Shown here: positions 18,520 through 27,219 of the stretch, in pieces
How positions within the stretch are numbered: position 1 is the stretch's first letter
Layout: each line of letters starts with the position of its first letter
Source of the DNA: Nocardioides plantarum
Lineage (GTDB): Bacteria > Actinomycetota > Actinomycetes > Propionibacteriales > Nocardioidaceae
Length of the DNA: 64,000 nt
Direction of reading: 5' to 3'
Assembly: GCF_006346395.1 (NCBI RefSeq)
Contig: NZ_VDMS01000002.1
Span: 434,001 to 498,000 of the forward strand
Notes under the pieces: generated by a model
The model's database searches: none
What the model was told of the DNA's origin: nothing
What the model saw: only the letters and a program-made list of their open reading frames with translations
Translations under genes and position numbers: made by a program

Positions 18520-19595
18520 GCTCCCCCCACGAGCTCGGGGCGCCCGACGTAGCGCAGCTGGCGGTCACCCAGGGCGAGCACGCTGTCCGACGCGAGTGCG
18601 ACCTCGTGCCCCACGCGCAGGCTCTGCCACGTCGGGTCCTGCCCCGCCCGGATGGCGAGCGCGGCGGCGCCGACGTTGTGGACGTGCACCCGCCCGGCGT
18701 GCACGGAGAACCGGCAGTGCACCGGCTGCGTGTCGGGGATCCGTACGGCGTCGGCCCGGCCGGCGCGCACGTCGGGCTGCGTCTCGGGCGCCGACCCGCA
18801 GACCACCGGCCCCCGCACCGACAGGACGGTCCCGTCGTCGACCACCAGCACCCCGTAGTCGGAGCCGTCATCGGAGCCTGGCGAGAACGAGGGTGGGACC
18901 CGTGCGGAGGTGACCCCGCTCTGGGCCATCCCGATGCCGCAGATCGTGCAGTAGATCGTGTCGTGGGCGTTGACGTGCCCGGAGGCACAGGCCACGGCGT
19001 CGGGCACCGCGTCGACCAGCACGGCCGGCTCCGGCGCGACAGGCGGCTGTTGCTCTGGCACGGCGGCGCGGGCGCAGCCGCACGCCGCCGGGAGGAGGGC
19101 CGGGGCCGGCGGTGCGGTCTCCGGGCGCACCGCCCAGCCGACCAGCACCCCGGCGGCCGGTACGACGCCCGACCCGAGGTGGGTCGGGCCGTCGCCGGCG
19201 GTGTCGTGCGGCTCGCCCAGGTGGGCACGGATGCTGTGCAGTGGCAGCGCGAGGGCCCGCTCGACGATGGTCAGGGACGACGACCCGTCGACGAGGTCGC
19301 TCGTCTCGGCGGTGGCACCTCGGACCTCGACGCGGACGGCACCACGGGCCAGCACCACGACCCGGTCCGGCTCGATCCCGATCGCCACCAGGGACATGTC
19401 GGGACCGGCCAGCGCCTCAGCGGCGACACCCCGCAAGAAGACGCCCAGTGACGACCCGCGGACCTGGGAGGCGAGCCGCTTGTCGCGCTCCGCCGTCGTG
19501 CGGGACCACAGCAGCACCCGGTCGCCCTCACGGGCGACCAGCCCGGGCGCCGGAGCCGACGTCGAGCAGAGGGGCTCGACCCGGTCGGCGCTCAC
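18516..19595 (-). CDS. Zinc-ribbon and FHA-domain protein
   Basis: 359 aa, GTG start overlapping the membrane-protein stop (GTGA). The N-terminal 120 residues form an uncharacterised domain. Residues 203-219 (CASGHVNAHDTIYCTICG) are a rubredoxin-like zinc ribbon that often precedes FHA domains in actinobacteria. Residues about 248-352 fit an FHA fold (PVHCRFSVHAGRVHVHNVG), which binds phosphothreonine peptides. No kinase gene lies in the window nearby. It is locked between the membrane protein and the decarboxylase by start-stop overlaps, so it is part of the unit, possibly as a signal-responsive scaffold. Confidence 0.65.
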   Translation of the reverse strand: MSADRVEPLCSTSAPAPGLVAREGDRVLLWSRTTAERDKRLASQVRGSSLGVFLRGVAAEALAGPDMSLVAIGIEPDRVVVLARGAVRVEVRGATAETSDLVDGSSSLTIVERALALPLHSIRAHLGEPHDTAGDGPTHLGSGVVPAAGVLVGWAVRPETAPPAPALLPAACGCARAAVPEQQPPVAPEPAVLVDAVPDAVACASGHVNAHDTIYCTICGIGMAQSGVTSARVPPSFSPGSDDGSDYGVLVVDDGTVLSVRGPVVCGSAPETQPDVRAGRADAVRIPDTQPVHCRFSVHAGRVHVHNVGAAALAIRAGQDPTWQSLRVGHEVALASDSVLALGDRQLRYVGRPELVGGA

Positions 19596-20029
19596 ACCAA
19601 CCTCCCACCACGGAAGCGCCAGGCGACGAAGGGCACCCGCATGGGGCCGTTCGCCACGGCCCACACGGCGAGCCACACCGCGACGAAGTGCACCGCGAAC
19701 GCCGAGACCGGGACGGGGCCCGGCATCCCGGGGACTAGTCCGCGTCCGACCGCCCACCACAGCAGGGCGGCTTCGGGGAGGACCGTGACCAGGCCGAACA
19801 GCGTCGGCCAGTCCTTCTCCCACCGCCACTGCATCAGCAGGTGGTAGACCACCTCCCAGCCGACGCCGAGGACGGCAACGGAGCCCAGGAGGACGAAGGT
19901 CGTCCGGTAGGCGACTGCCGACGAGCCCGGCATCGCGATCAGCGGCGAGACCAGCAGGGTGACGATGCCTCCGACGACGGCGAGCAGGAACAACCGGGTC
20001 TGGATCCTGCCGAAGAGTGTGGGGACCAT
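19592..20029 (-). CDS. Four-helix membrane protein of the cluster
   Basis: 145 aa from ATG at 20029, preceded by AGGAG. Hydrophobic segments near residues 12-32, 40-62, 75-95 and 104-127. The family is not recognised. The loops contain WRWEKDW and end in a basic tail (FVAWRFRGGRLV). It sits between the flavoprotein and the FHA gene, and its stop overlaps the FHA start, which suggests that the products work together at the membrane. Confidence 0.7.
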   Translation of the reverse strand: MVPTLFGRIQTRLFLLAVVGGIVTLLVSPLIAMPGSSAVAYRTTFVLLGSVAVLGVGWEVVYHLLMQWRWEKDWPTLFGLVTVLPEAALLWWAVGRGLVPGMPGPVPVSAFAVHFVAVWLAVWAVANGPMRVPFVAWRFRGGRLV

Positions 20030-20082
20030 GGGGTTTTCTCCTAGGTGGTGGGACGGGCGGTCTGGTGGCTCGTGCCGGTGGG

Positions 20083-21675
20083 TCAGATCGGGGCGTTGCG
20101 CATCCAGCGCACCCACTGTCGGATCGAGCGGGCCGGTCCGAGGGTGCGGCAGTGGCCTCGGGCAGCGATGTCGCTGACCACGTCCTGCGCGGCGAGCTGC
20201 AGCCCCAGGAAGGTGTCGACGCCCGGGAAGTAGCCACCGAGCGCGGCCGCACCGGTCACGTAGACGCGCCCCATCCCGCTCTCGGCGCCCCTGAGCTCGA
20301 AGCTGGGGCCGACGTCCATCCGGTCCAGCACGTTGCGCCGGGCACCACCGTGGTCCAGGAGATCGGCGAGCACCCGGTGCCCGCGGACGTCCGCGTTGAG
20401 CCCGGTGCAGTCGATCACGGCGTCGGCGACGACCTCCGACGTCGACTCGGTCCCGGCCAACCGCAGGTGCAGGCGTCCGTCGGCGAGACGGGTGATCTGG
20501 TTGATCACGCCTGGACGGGCGTCGTACCAGCCCTCCTGTCGCGCCGTGCGCAGCTGGCGTCGCCACGACGGTCTGCTCGCGGTGGTCGTGCCGCCGATCT
20601 GGTCGTAGAGCCGGCGGCGCTTGTCGTCGTCGGCCCGACGCATCTCGGCCCGCAGCTGGCCGCCCCAGACGGACTTGGGGTAGTTGAAGCCCTGGTAGGC
20701 GAAGCCGTCCTTGCCGCGCCGCCGAGCCCAGGGGTGCGGTCCGTGCGAGTCGGCCACGTAGGTCCGCAGCACGTGCACGACCCGAACCTGCGAGCCGTGC
20801 TGGCGACGCTCCTTGACCAGTCGCTCGAGGATCCGCGACGCGACGATGCCGCCGCCGCGGACCACGACGGTGGCCGGCCCCTGACGGAGTCGCTCGTAGA
20901 GGTGCTCGTGGTCCTCGTAGGCGTTGACCAGGCTCACGTGATCGCCGCTCTCGGTTCGCAGCTGCCGGAGCTCGGGCTGGAAGGCCAGCCCGGCGTAGCC
21001 CAGCGCGAGGTGGACGTCGCGGCAGCGCAGCACCCGGTTCGGTGCGCCGGCGGGGCCCTCGGCCACGAGGACGAAGTAGCCGCCGCCCTCGCGATGGCGC
21101 ACCGTGGTCGCCACCCCCGTCACCAGCATCTCCCGGTAGCGGATCCGGGCAGCCTCACGCTCCATGCCCTCGAGCACCGAGCCCAGCTTCGGGGTGTAGT
21201 ACCCGGTCAGGGTCGGCTCCACCAGGACCTGGAGGGCGGGGCGCAGGCTGCGGGTGCGGATGCTCTCGGAGACGGCGTACGACGGGAAGCCCCACAGGTT
21301 GTCGGGGCGAGAGGCCGAGTCGGAGCGGATCCGCTCCGAGCGCGGGATCTGCGAGACGCGGGTGAGGTACTCGTAGGTCTGCCACGGGTGCGCGAGGTTC
21401 GAGACGACCTTGATGTCGTCGACACCGAGGGCTCCGGCGATGCGCAGGTAGTCGACGGTCACGAAGGAGCCGATCCCTCCGCCGACGGAGACGAACGGGA
21501 CGTCGTCGATCCGCAGGCCCATCGCACTCACCTGCTCGTCGCTCCAGCGGACGACGTCGCCTGGCGTGGGACCGCCCGGCCCCGGCGCTGCGGGTGCGTG
21601 GTCACCGGTGACGGCGGATCGCTCCTGGGTACGCGCGGCGCTGCCGCCGTGGCGAGACGTTGCTTCGACGATCAC
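20083..21675 (-). CDS. Two-nucleotide-fold flavoprotein (monooxygenase-like)
   Basis: 530 aa from GTG at 21675, with GAGAGG upstream; the frame is open further, so the start is uncertain. An FAD motif VSVGGGIGSF lies at about 63-71 and a second dinucleotide motif VVVRGGGIVAS at about 270-280, as in NADPH-dependent N-hydroxylases and Baeyer-Villiger enzymes. Other landmarks are SRPDNLWGFPSYAVSE (122-137) and VIDCTGLNADVRGH. I recall similar proteins beside or fused to FHA domains in cyanobacteria, so the pairing here may be conserved. It could oxygenate an amine such as the diamine pathway product, but a regulatory redox role is equally possible. Confidence 0.6.
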   Translation of the reverse strand: MIVEATSRHGGSAARTQERSAVTGDHAPAAPGPGGPTPGDVVRWSDEQVSAMGLRIDDVPFVSVGGGIGSFVTVDYLRIAGALGVDDIKVVSNLAHPWQTYEYLTRVSQIPRSERIRSDSASRPDNLWGFPSYAVSESIRTRSLRPALQVLVEPTLTGYYTPKLGSVLEGMEREAARIRYREMLVTGVATTVRHREGGGYFVLVAEGPAGAPNRVLRCRDVHLALGYAGLAFQPELRQLRTESGDHVSLVNAYEDHEHLYERLRQGPATVVVRGGGIVASRILERLVKERRQHGSQVRVVHVLRTYVADSHGPHPWARRRGKDGFAYQGFNYPKSVWGGQLRAEMRRADDDKRRRLYDQIGGTTTASRPSWRRQLRTARQEGWYDARPGVINQITRLADGRLHLRLAGTESTSEVVADAVIDCTGLNADVRGHRVLADLLDHGGARRNVLDRMDVGPSFELRGAESGMGRVYVTGAAALGGYFPGVDTFLGLQLAAQDVVSDIAARGHCRTLGPARSIRQWVRWMRNAPI

Positions 21676-21809
21676 TGTCCAGGGCCTCTCTCGTGGGTCG
21701 ATGCTCGGTGCGGCAACGAGTGCTCGACAGCCTGTCCGGACCTCCGTCACAGCAGCGTCACCGACCGCGCGGGTCCCCCAGCGGGCGGATCCGATGCTCG
21801 GGAGACGCA

Positions 21810-21848
21810 CGAGAGCTCCACCGGCACGAACCACCGGTGGAGCTCTCG
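21810..21848 (-). terminator. Intrinsic terminator after the SARP gene
   Basis: Perfect 15-bp stem (21810-21824 CGAGAGCTCCACCGG with 21834-21848) and a 9-base loop, 40 bp beyond the SARP stop in the direction of transcription. It separates the regulatory/export pair from the flavoprotein unit, whose promoter should lie in 21676-21809. Confidence 0.8.
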
Positions 21849-21888
21849 GGCGACCCTCGAGGACGGACGGACACGCTGCTGGCGCCGG

Positions 21889-22848
21889 TCAGACCGCCTC
21901 CCAGAGCAGGCTCTCGATCCGGGGCGACGGATCCAGGCCGAGCTCGTCGCGCAGCCGGCTGCGATAGCCGCGGAAGTGGCGCAGCGCGTCGTTGCGGTTG
22001 CCCTGGGCGAGGCAGACCACGATCACCGCCTCGTGGGCTGACTCGCGCAGCGGGTCGGCGTGCACGGCAGCCAGGGCGGCGTCCATCGCCTGGACGTAGC
22101 GGCGCATCACACTGAGACGGACCGCCAGGCACTCGAGCGCGGCCAGCCGCATCTGGCGGTAGCGGAAGCGCACGCCGTCGAGCCAGTCCTCGTCCCAGGC
22201 CGGCAGGACGTCGTCGAGCAGGTAGCGCTGCATGTCGATGACCTGGACCCGCTCCTCGCTGGGGTCCTCGACCAGGATGCGAGCCAGGACGGTCACGTCG
22301 TCCATGTCGACCCTCAGCTCGGGGTGCAACGACATCGTCTGCCCCTCGTTGACCAGCAGCCCGGGTGCGCGCTGCTGGAGTCGGTAGGCGACGGTGCGCA
22401 GGTTGCCGCGGCTGCGAGCCTCGGTCACCTCCGGCCACAGCGTGCCGGCGACCTGCGAGCGGTCCAGGTGGGGCCCGTGGCAGGCCAGCAGCACGAGGAG
22501 TCGCTGCACCATGTGGCTGACCCGCACCGGCTGACCACGGAACCCGAGCTGGAAGCCACCGACGATGCTCAGCGTCGGTGGGGTGACCCCCCGCTCGGAG
22601 GCGGGTCCGGGCAGGACGGTGACGGGTACCGGGTCCGCCTGGGCGCGCAGGTGGTCGGAGCCGGTCTCGGGCCACCAGGTCCATCTCGACGCAGGCCGCA
22701 GGTGCAGCACGACACCGTCGCCCGGGGCCTGGCCGGGGGTGTCGAGGAGGGAGCGAGCGGCGTCGAGCTCGTGCGCGGTCGTGGTCGTGCCCGGGCAGCC
22801 CTCGTGGGAGGTGGGGTGGATCGTCGGCGCGACGGCGGGGGTGCTCAT
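21889..22848 (-). CDS. SARP/BTAD-family transcriptional activator
   Basis: 319 aa from ATG at 22848. After a Pro/His-rich leader of about 90 residues comes an OmpR-type winged helix (LSIVGGFQLGF, LWPEVTEARSRGNLRTVAYR) and a bacterial transcriptional activation domain (YRYRQMRLAALECLA-like helices; AVHADPLRESAHEAVIVV; YRSRLRDELGLDPSPRIE). SARPs are pathway-specific activators of secondary metabolite clusters and bind direct repeats near the -35 region. Its start overlaps the MFS stop (ATGA). Candidate target: the repeats at 24291-24364. Confidence 0.87.
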   Translation of the reverse strand: MSTPAVAPTIHPTSHEGCPGTTTTAHELDAARSLLDTPGQAPGDGVVLHLRPASRWTWWPETGSDHLRAQADPVPVTVLPGPASERGVTPPTLSIVGGFQLGFRGQPVRVSHMVQRLLVLLACHGPHLDRSQVAGTLWPEVTEARSRGNLRTVAYRLQQRAPGLLVNEGQTMSLHPELRVDMDDVTVLARILVEDPSEERVQVIDMQRYLLDDVLPAWDEDWLDGVRFRYRQMRLAALECLAVRLSVMRRYVQAMDAALAAVHADPLRESAHEAVIVVCLAQGNRNDALRHFRGYRSRLRDELGLDPSPRIESLLWEAV

Positions 22849-24122
22849 GTCGTCGACCTGCGCTCGGCGAGGGCGCTGACGATCACGGCCGTGGTGGCCA
22901 GCAGGGCGCTGACGGCCAGGGCGGTCCGAGCGCCGGAGGTGTCGATCAGGCCAGCGGTCACGAAACCAGCGATTCCGAAGCCGACACCGCCGGCGGCGTA
23001 GAGCGCGGAGAAGCCCGTGGCCCACCGCGACTCGGGGAGCAGCTGCTGCACACCGGCCGCGCGGGCGGTGAGGGCGGGGGTGCCGACCAGCCCGGCGAGG
23101 AGCAGGAAGAAGATCAGGCCCGGCAGGCCGATGGGGGCTGCGGCCACGAGCATCGACAGGGTGAGCGCGAGGACCAGGACCGCACTGTGCGTCCGGTAGG
23201 CACCCGGCCAGGTCCGGGCGCCGTAGGCGAGCCCACCGACGATGCCTGCGGCGGCGAAGGCGGCCAGCAGGGGTCCGGCCCAGTCGGAGTCGGTGGAGCT
23301 CTCGGCGAGCAGCGGAGGCAGTGCGGTGTAGGCCGCACCGACGCACATCAGCACCGCGGCCTCCTGGAGCAGCGCGGGCCAGATCATGGCGATGATGGCG
23401 CCCATGCTGGTGTGACTGGACTCGTCGACGGCGGGCCCCTGGTCGCGCACGGCGATGGCGAGCACGGCGCCGAGGGCCGACGTACCGGCGATGAGGACCA
23501 TCGGCACCAGGTCCGAGGTGAGGGCAGCGAGACCGGCGACGACTGCGGGGCCGACGGCCCACAGCAGGGTCGTCGTCGTGGCCTCGAGGCTGAGGGCCGC
23601 CTGGTGGGTGCTCTCCGGCACGGTGCGCAGGAGCAGGGAGCGCAGGCCGCCGTGTGCACCGGAGGCGACGGCGCCACCGATCGCGGCGAGGGCGACCAGC
23701 ACCGGCACCGGCAGCGGGCTGGTGCCGACCAGCGGCAGGGCCAGCAGGCCGAGCGCGACGGACTGGATGGCCAGGACGGTACGTAGCTCGGGACCCGCGG
23801 GTCGACGGTCGAAGCGCCGACCTCCCGGGCCGGCTGCCACCGCCTCGGCCAGGGCGAAGACCCCGGCGAGCACGGCGCCGAGCACGTAGGAACCGGTGGC
23901 CGCGTGCCCGACGTAGACCAGTGCCAGGGGGCTCATCGCGATGGGCAGGCGCTGGCACAGGACCACGCCTGTCCAGACCGGCATGCCCGGGCTGCGGACC
24001 ACCTCGCCGTAGGCGCGGATGCCGCTGGGCGCCCCGGGCTCCTCGGGGGGCTGGGGGGCTGGGTGGTCGGGGGCCGGACGGGCAGGCATCGACTCGTCGA
24101 CTCTTTCGTTGGTTGTCTTCAC
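22845..24122 (-). CDS. MFS transporter (probable exporter)
   Basis: 425 aa from GTG at 24122, chosen for the AGGAGAAGGA just upstream; the frame is open to 24212. About 12 hydrophobic segments with a short cytoplasmic tail at each end; loop 2-3 has GGRRFDRRPAGPELR, a degenerate MFS signature. The topology resembles drug-efflux MFS proteins. As first gene of the left arm, coupled to the SARP gene, it is the likely exporter of the cluster product. Confidence 0.85.
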   Translation of the reverse strand: MKTTNERVDESMPARPAPDHPAPQPPEEPGAPSGIRAYGEVVRSPGMPVWTGVVLCQRLPIAMSPLALVYVGHAATGSYVLGAVLAGVFALAEAVAAGPGGRRFDRRPAGPELRTVLAIQSVALGLLALPLVGTSPLPVPVLVALAAIGGAVASGAHGGLRSLLLRTVPESTHQAALSLEATTTTLLWAVGPAVVAGLAALTSDLVPMVLIAGTSALGAVLAIAVRDQGPAVDESSHTSMGAIIAMIWPALLQEAAVLMCVGAAYTALPPLLAESSTDSDWAGPLLAAFAAAGIVGGLAYGARTWPGAYRTHSAVLVLALTLSMLVAAAPIGLPGLIFFLLLAGLVGTPALTARAAGVQQLLPESRWATGFSALYAAGGVGFGIAGFVTAGLIDTSGARTALAVSALLATTAVIVSALAERRSTT

Positions 24123-24290
24123 GGTCAGTCCTTCTCCTCGGAGCTTCGAGACCGTCCAGCACCCGGTGTTCCCGGGTCGCGGACGCCTCCCTGGTCTGTC
24201 GTTGAGTGGCACCGGGAGCGGCTGGCGTTACAGGCCGGGCCGAGATTTCTGCGGGCCGGGCGTGTCGTGGCCGCCCGCCATCGGGCTGCG

Positions 24291-24364
24291 ACTCCGGCTG
24301 ACTCCGGCTGACTCCGGCTGTCTCCGAGTGACCCGGTGTGACTCGGTGGTCACGGTCGGGTCAC
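24291..24364. promoter_or_regulatory. Decamer direct repeats and nested dyad in the divergent control region
   Basis: ACTCCGGCTG occurs three times without change at 24291-24320 and a fourth unit (TCTCCGAGTG) matches at 7 of 10 positions. Directly after lies a nested dyad: GTGACCCG (24328-24335) with CGGGTCAC (24357-24364), and GTGAC (24338-24342) with GTCAC (24349-24353). The site is between the divergent MFS (starts 24122) and lactonase (starts 24410) genes. Direct repeats in helical phase are typical of SARP targets, although 11 bp is the usual period. The dyad could bind a second regulator. Confidence 0.65.
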
Positions 24365-24409
24365 GCCGGGGCGCCAACGATCGAGGGACCCCACCAGAGG
24401 AGATGCCCG

Positions 24410-26149
24410 ATGCACGATCACGACGAAGCCCACGGCGCCGGATGCCCCGACTGCCTCGGATCCGCGGCGGCCGCCACGCCCCCGACCGGCACCTGCGGGT
24501 GCGGCGGGCCGACGTCCGCGGCGCACCCGGTCGAGACGGACGAGAGCACCCGTACGGCTCACGAGATGGCCCGACCGATCGCCCCGCCGATGGCCCGGCC
24601 GATGGCCCAGCCGATCGCCCAGCCGATCGCCCAGCCCTCTGCGCAGCTCACGACGCCGCTCTCCTCGGGCCCTCCCGCGGGGCTCGGGCCAGGCGGGTCC
24701 GGCGGCGGTCTGCAGCCCCCTCGCTGGGCCACGACCGTCTCCCGCCCGCAGCCCCGTGGGCGGGCCTCGCGGCTGGCCGCCGGTGCGCTGGCGCTGGTGC
24801 TGCTGAGCGTCCTGGCCACCACCTTCCTGGGCCGGGTCCTCGGCGGGCCGTCGGAGAGCCTCGTCCTGGCCAGTACGGCGGCCCAGGACACCGCGGCGAC
24901 CAATGCCGCGAACGATGCGAACGGCCCGCCGCGCGGTGTCGTCGACCTGCGCGCCGGGTCGGTGTTCCTGCAGTCCAACGACGCCCTCGCGAACGAGGTG
25001 GTCGCCTTCGGGAGGGACTCCCGCGGCAGGCTCACCGAGGTCGGCCGCTTCCCGACCGGTGGTGCCGGCAGCGGCAGCTTCGAGGACAGTGCCCAGGGCA
25101 TCGTGCTGGGCACCGAGGAGGGCGAGACCTCCCCGACACAGATCGTCGACGACGCCCGGTTGCTCTTCGTCGTCAACGCCGGGACGGCCGACATCACGGT
25201 GTTCCGCGTCGACGCCGACCGGCTCGAGCGGCTCTCGGTGACCCCGACCGGCGGTGCCCGTCCGGTCAGCCTGACCGTCCGCAACGGGATGCTCTACGTG
25301 CTCAACTCCGGCGAGGTGGACCGCCGGCTGTTCCTCGGGGGCGGCGCTGCGCTGGAGAACTGCGCACACGGTGGCAAGCCGTCGATCACGGGTTTCCGGG
25401 TCTCCGCCGAGGGCGTGCTGACACCGATCCCTGACTCGACCCGATCCCTGAGCGAGCAGGCCGAGTCGGGCTGTGCCCAGGTCTCCTTCAGCCCCGACGG
25501 CGAGACCCTGGTGGTCACCGAGCGGGTCGCCTCGGTCGACGAGGGAACGGTCGGCGCCCTGGTCTCCTACGACGTCGAGGACGACGGCACGCTGGGCGAC
25601 AAGACGGTCTCGGCCCCCACCGGCAACGGCCCGTTCGGCTTCACCTTCACCCCGCAGGGCCTGCTCCTGAGCACCGAGCAGAACGGGGGCTACGCCAACC
25701 CGGGCGGTGGCGGTGCCGCGGTGTACGACGTGGACGGCGGGCAGCTCAGCCCCCTGGGCGAGACGGTGGGCAACAACCAGACCGACACGTGCTGGATCGT
25801 GGTGACGCACGACCAGCGGTTCGCCTTCACCTCGAGCCCGTTCGAGGGCGGTGCGATCTCGACGTACTCCCTGAGCTCCGGCGGGGCGCTGACCCTCGCA
25901 CACCCGTCGGCCACCGCGAAGGACGGTGTCGACGTCATCGACAACGTCGTGACCAACGGCGTCACCGACCTCGCGCTCAGCCAGGACAGCCGGTTCCTCT
26001 ACCAGCTCAACTCGTTCGAGGGGCTGCTCTACAGCTTCCGGGTGGAGTCCGACGGTCGGCTGACGCACCTCGGCACCGAGAAGGTCTTCGACCTGGCGGT
26101 CTTCGGCGCCGGCGGCCAGGGCGCACCCTTCGGGATCGCCGCCCGATGA
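24410..26149 (+). CDS. Membrane-anchored lactonase-type beta-propeller with Cys-rich N-terminus
   Basis: 579 aa from ATG at 24410, with AGAGGAG 8 bp upstream. Residues 1-33 are His/Cys-rich (CPDC at 12-15, CGC at 29-31); residues 53-79 are a degenerate (M/I)AxP repeat encoded by 12-bp DNA repeats; residues about 121-143 form one transmembrane helix. The rest is a seven-bladed propeller of the 6-phosphogluconolactonase (YVTN-like) family with blade motifs such as LLFVVNAGTADITVFRVD and VSFSPDGETLVVTE. The propeller should lie outside the cell. It heads the right arm of the cluster. It might open or sense a lactone, or act as an extracytoplasmic binding module. Confidence 0.75.
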   Translation: MHDHDEAHGAGCPDCLGSAAAATPPTGTCGCGGPTSAAHPVETDESTRTAHEMARPIAPPMARPMAQPIAQPIAQPSAQLTTPLSSGPPAGLGPGGSGGGLQPPRWATTVSRPQPRGRASRLAAGALALVLLSVLATTFLGRVLGGPSESLVLASTAAQDTAATNAANDANGPPRGVVDLRAGSVFLQSNDALANEVVAFGRDSRGRLTEVGRFPTGGAGSGSFEDSAQGIVLGTEEGETSPTQIVDDARLLFVVNAGTADITVFRVDADRLERLSVTPTGGARPVSLTVRNGMLYVLNSGEVDRRLFLGGGAALENCAHGGKPSITGFRVSAEGVLTPIPDSTRSLSEQAESGCAQVSFSPDGETLVVTERVASVDEGTVGALVSYDVEDDGTLGDKTVSAPTGNGPFGFTFTPQGLLLSTEQNGGYANPGGGGAAVYDVDGGQLSPLGETVGNNQTDTCWIVVTHDQRFAFTSSPFEGGAISTYSLSSGGALTLAHPSATAKDGVDVIDNVVTNGVTDLALSQDSRFLYQLNSFEGLLYSFRVESDGRLTHLGTEKVFDLAVFGAGGQGAPFGIAAR

Positions 26150-26211
26150 ACCAGAGCAGCCCGGTCCGGCTGGCAGTCCCCCAGTCCCCCGATGTCACCA
26201 GGAGACAGTCC

Positions 26212-27219
26212 ATGAAGACAGGAATCATCGGCACCGGCGCGGCTCTCCCGCCGCGGGTGGTCGACAACGAGGAGCTGGCCCGGGACCTGACGGTCACCGC
26301 CGCCTGGATCGGCGAGCGCACCGGCGTGCGGGAACGCCGCTACGCCGACATCGACGTGGCCACCAGTGACCTGGCGACCCGGGCGGCCGTCGAGGCCCTG
26401 GCCGACGCGGGTCTCAGTGCCGCCGATCTCGACCTGATCGTGGTCGGGACCTCCACCCCCGACCAGCCCCAGCCAGCCACCGGCTGCCTGGTGCAGCGTC
26501 GACTGGGAGCGGTCAACGCCGCAGCCTTCGACGTGAACTCGGTGTGCACCTCGTTCGTCTTCGCCCTCGACGCGGCCCGGTCGATGCTCGAGGCGGACCC
26601 CCGGCGGCGCTTCGCGCTGGTGCTCGGCGCCGACACCTACTCCCGCATCGTGGACCCGGCCGACCACCGCAGCAGCGTGCTGTTCGGCGATGGGGCCGGC
26701 GCGGTGGTCCTGGGCCCGGTCCCGGAGGACGAGGGGGTCCTCACGACCACGCTGCGCAGCGACGGCCATCTGAGTCACCTCGTCGAGGTGCGGGGTGGAG
26801 GCAGCCGCGAGCCGCTGACCGCACGGTCCCTGGCCGCGGGTGCGGACCGGTTCACGATGCGGGGCCGCGAGGTCCGCGACTACGTCGAGGAGGTCGTCCC
26901 GGCCGTGCTGGCCGACCTGCTCAAGGACGCCGGGCTCGACCTCGAGGACATCGACCACGTCGTACCGCACCAGGCCAACGCGCGACTGCTGCGATCGTGC
27001 TTCGCCGAGCACGGCATCACCGGGTCGCGGTTGCACCTGACCTGCCCCACCCTGGGCAACACGGCCGCGGCGTCGATCCCGTTGACCCTCCATGACGCCG
27101 TGACGGCCGGCCGGATCGCGCCGGGAGACCTGGTCGCCCTCGTCGGCGTCGGCGGCGGGATGAGCGCGGGCGGTGCCCTGGTGCGCTGGTCCCGTCCCGG
27201 CGCGGGGGTCGTGCGGTGA
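26212..27219 (+). CDS. 3-oxoacyl-ACP synthase III (KAS III) family enzyme
   Basis: 335 aa from ATG at 26212 (AGGAG 7 bp upstream); an ATG at 26146 overlapping the lactonase stop would add 22 residues but lacks a site of similar strength. The catalytic triad is intact: Cys112 (VNSVCTSF), His253 (VPHQANARLL), Asn283 (LGNTAAASIP). The enzyme should condense an acyl-CoA starter with a malonyl thioester, or act as an acyltransferase as in some biosynthetic relatives. No acyl carrier protein, KS/AT module or other fatty acid gene accompanies it, so it probably makes a short keto acid or performs one condensation. Confidence 0.9.
   Translation: MKTGIIGTGAALPPRVVDNEELARDLTVTAAWIGERTGVRERRYADIDVATSDLATRAAVEALADAGLSAADLDLIVVGTSTPDQPQPATGCLVQRRLGAVNAAAFDVNSVCTSFVFALDAARSMLEADPRRRFALVLGADTYSRIVDPADHRSSVLFGDGAGAVVLGPVPEDEGVLTTTLRSDGHLSHLVEVRGGGSREPLTARSLAAGADRFTMRGREVRDYVEEVVPAVLADLLKDAGLDLEDIDHVVPHQANARLLRSCFAEHGITGSRLHLTCPTLGNTAAASIPLTLHDAVTAGRIAPGDLVALVGVGGGMSAGGALVRWSRPGAGVVR

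Noticed and set aside
26146..26211. Earlier KAS III start overlapping the lactonase stop
   Set aside because: The added 22 residues do not match the family N-terminus and the ATG at 26212 has a far better ribosome-binding site.
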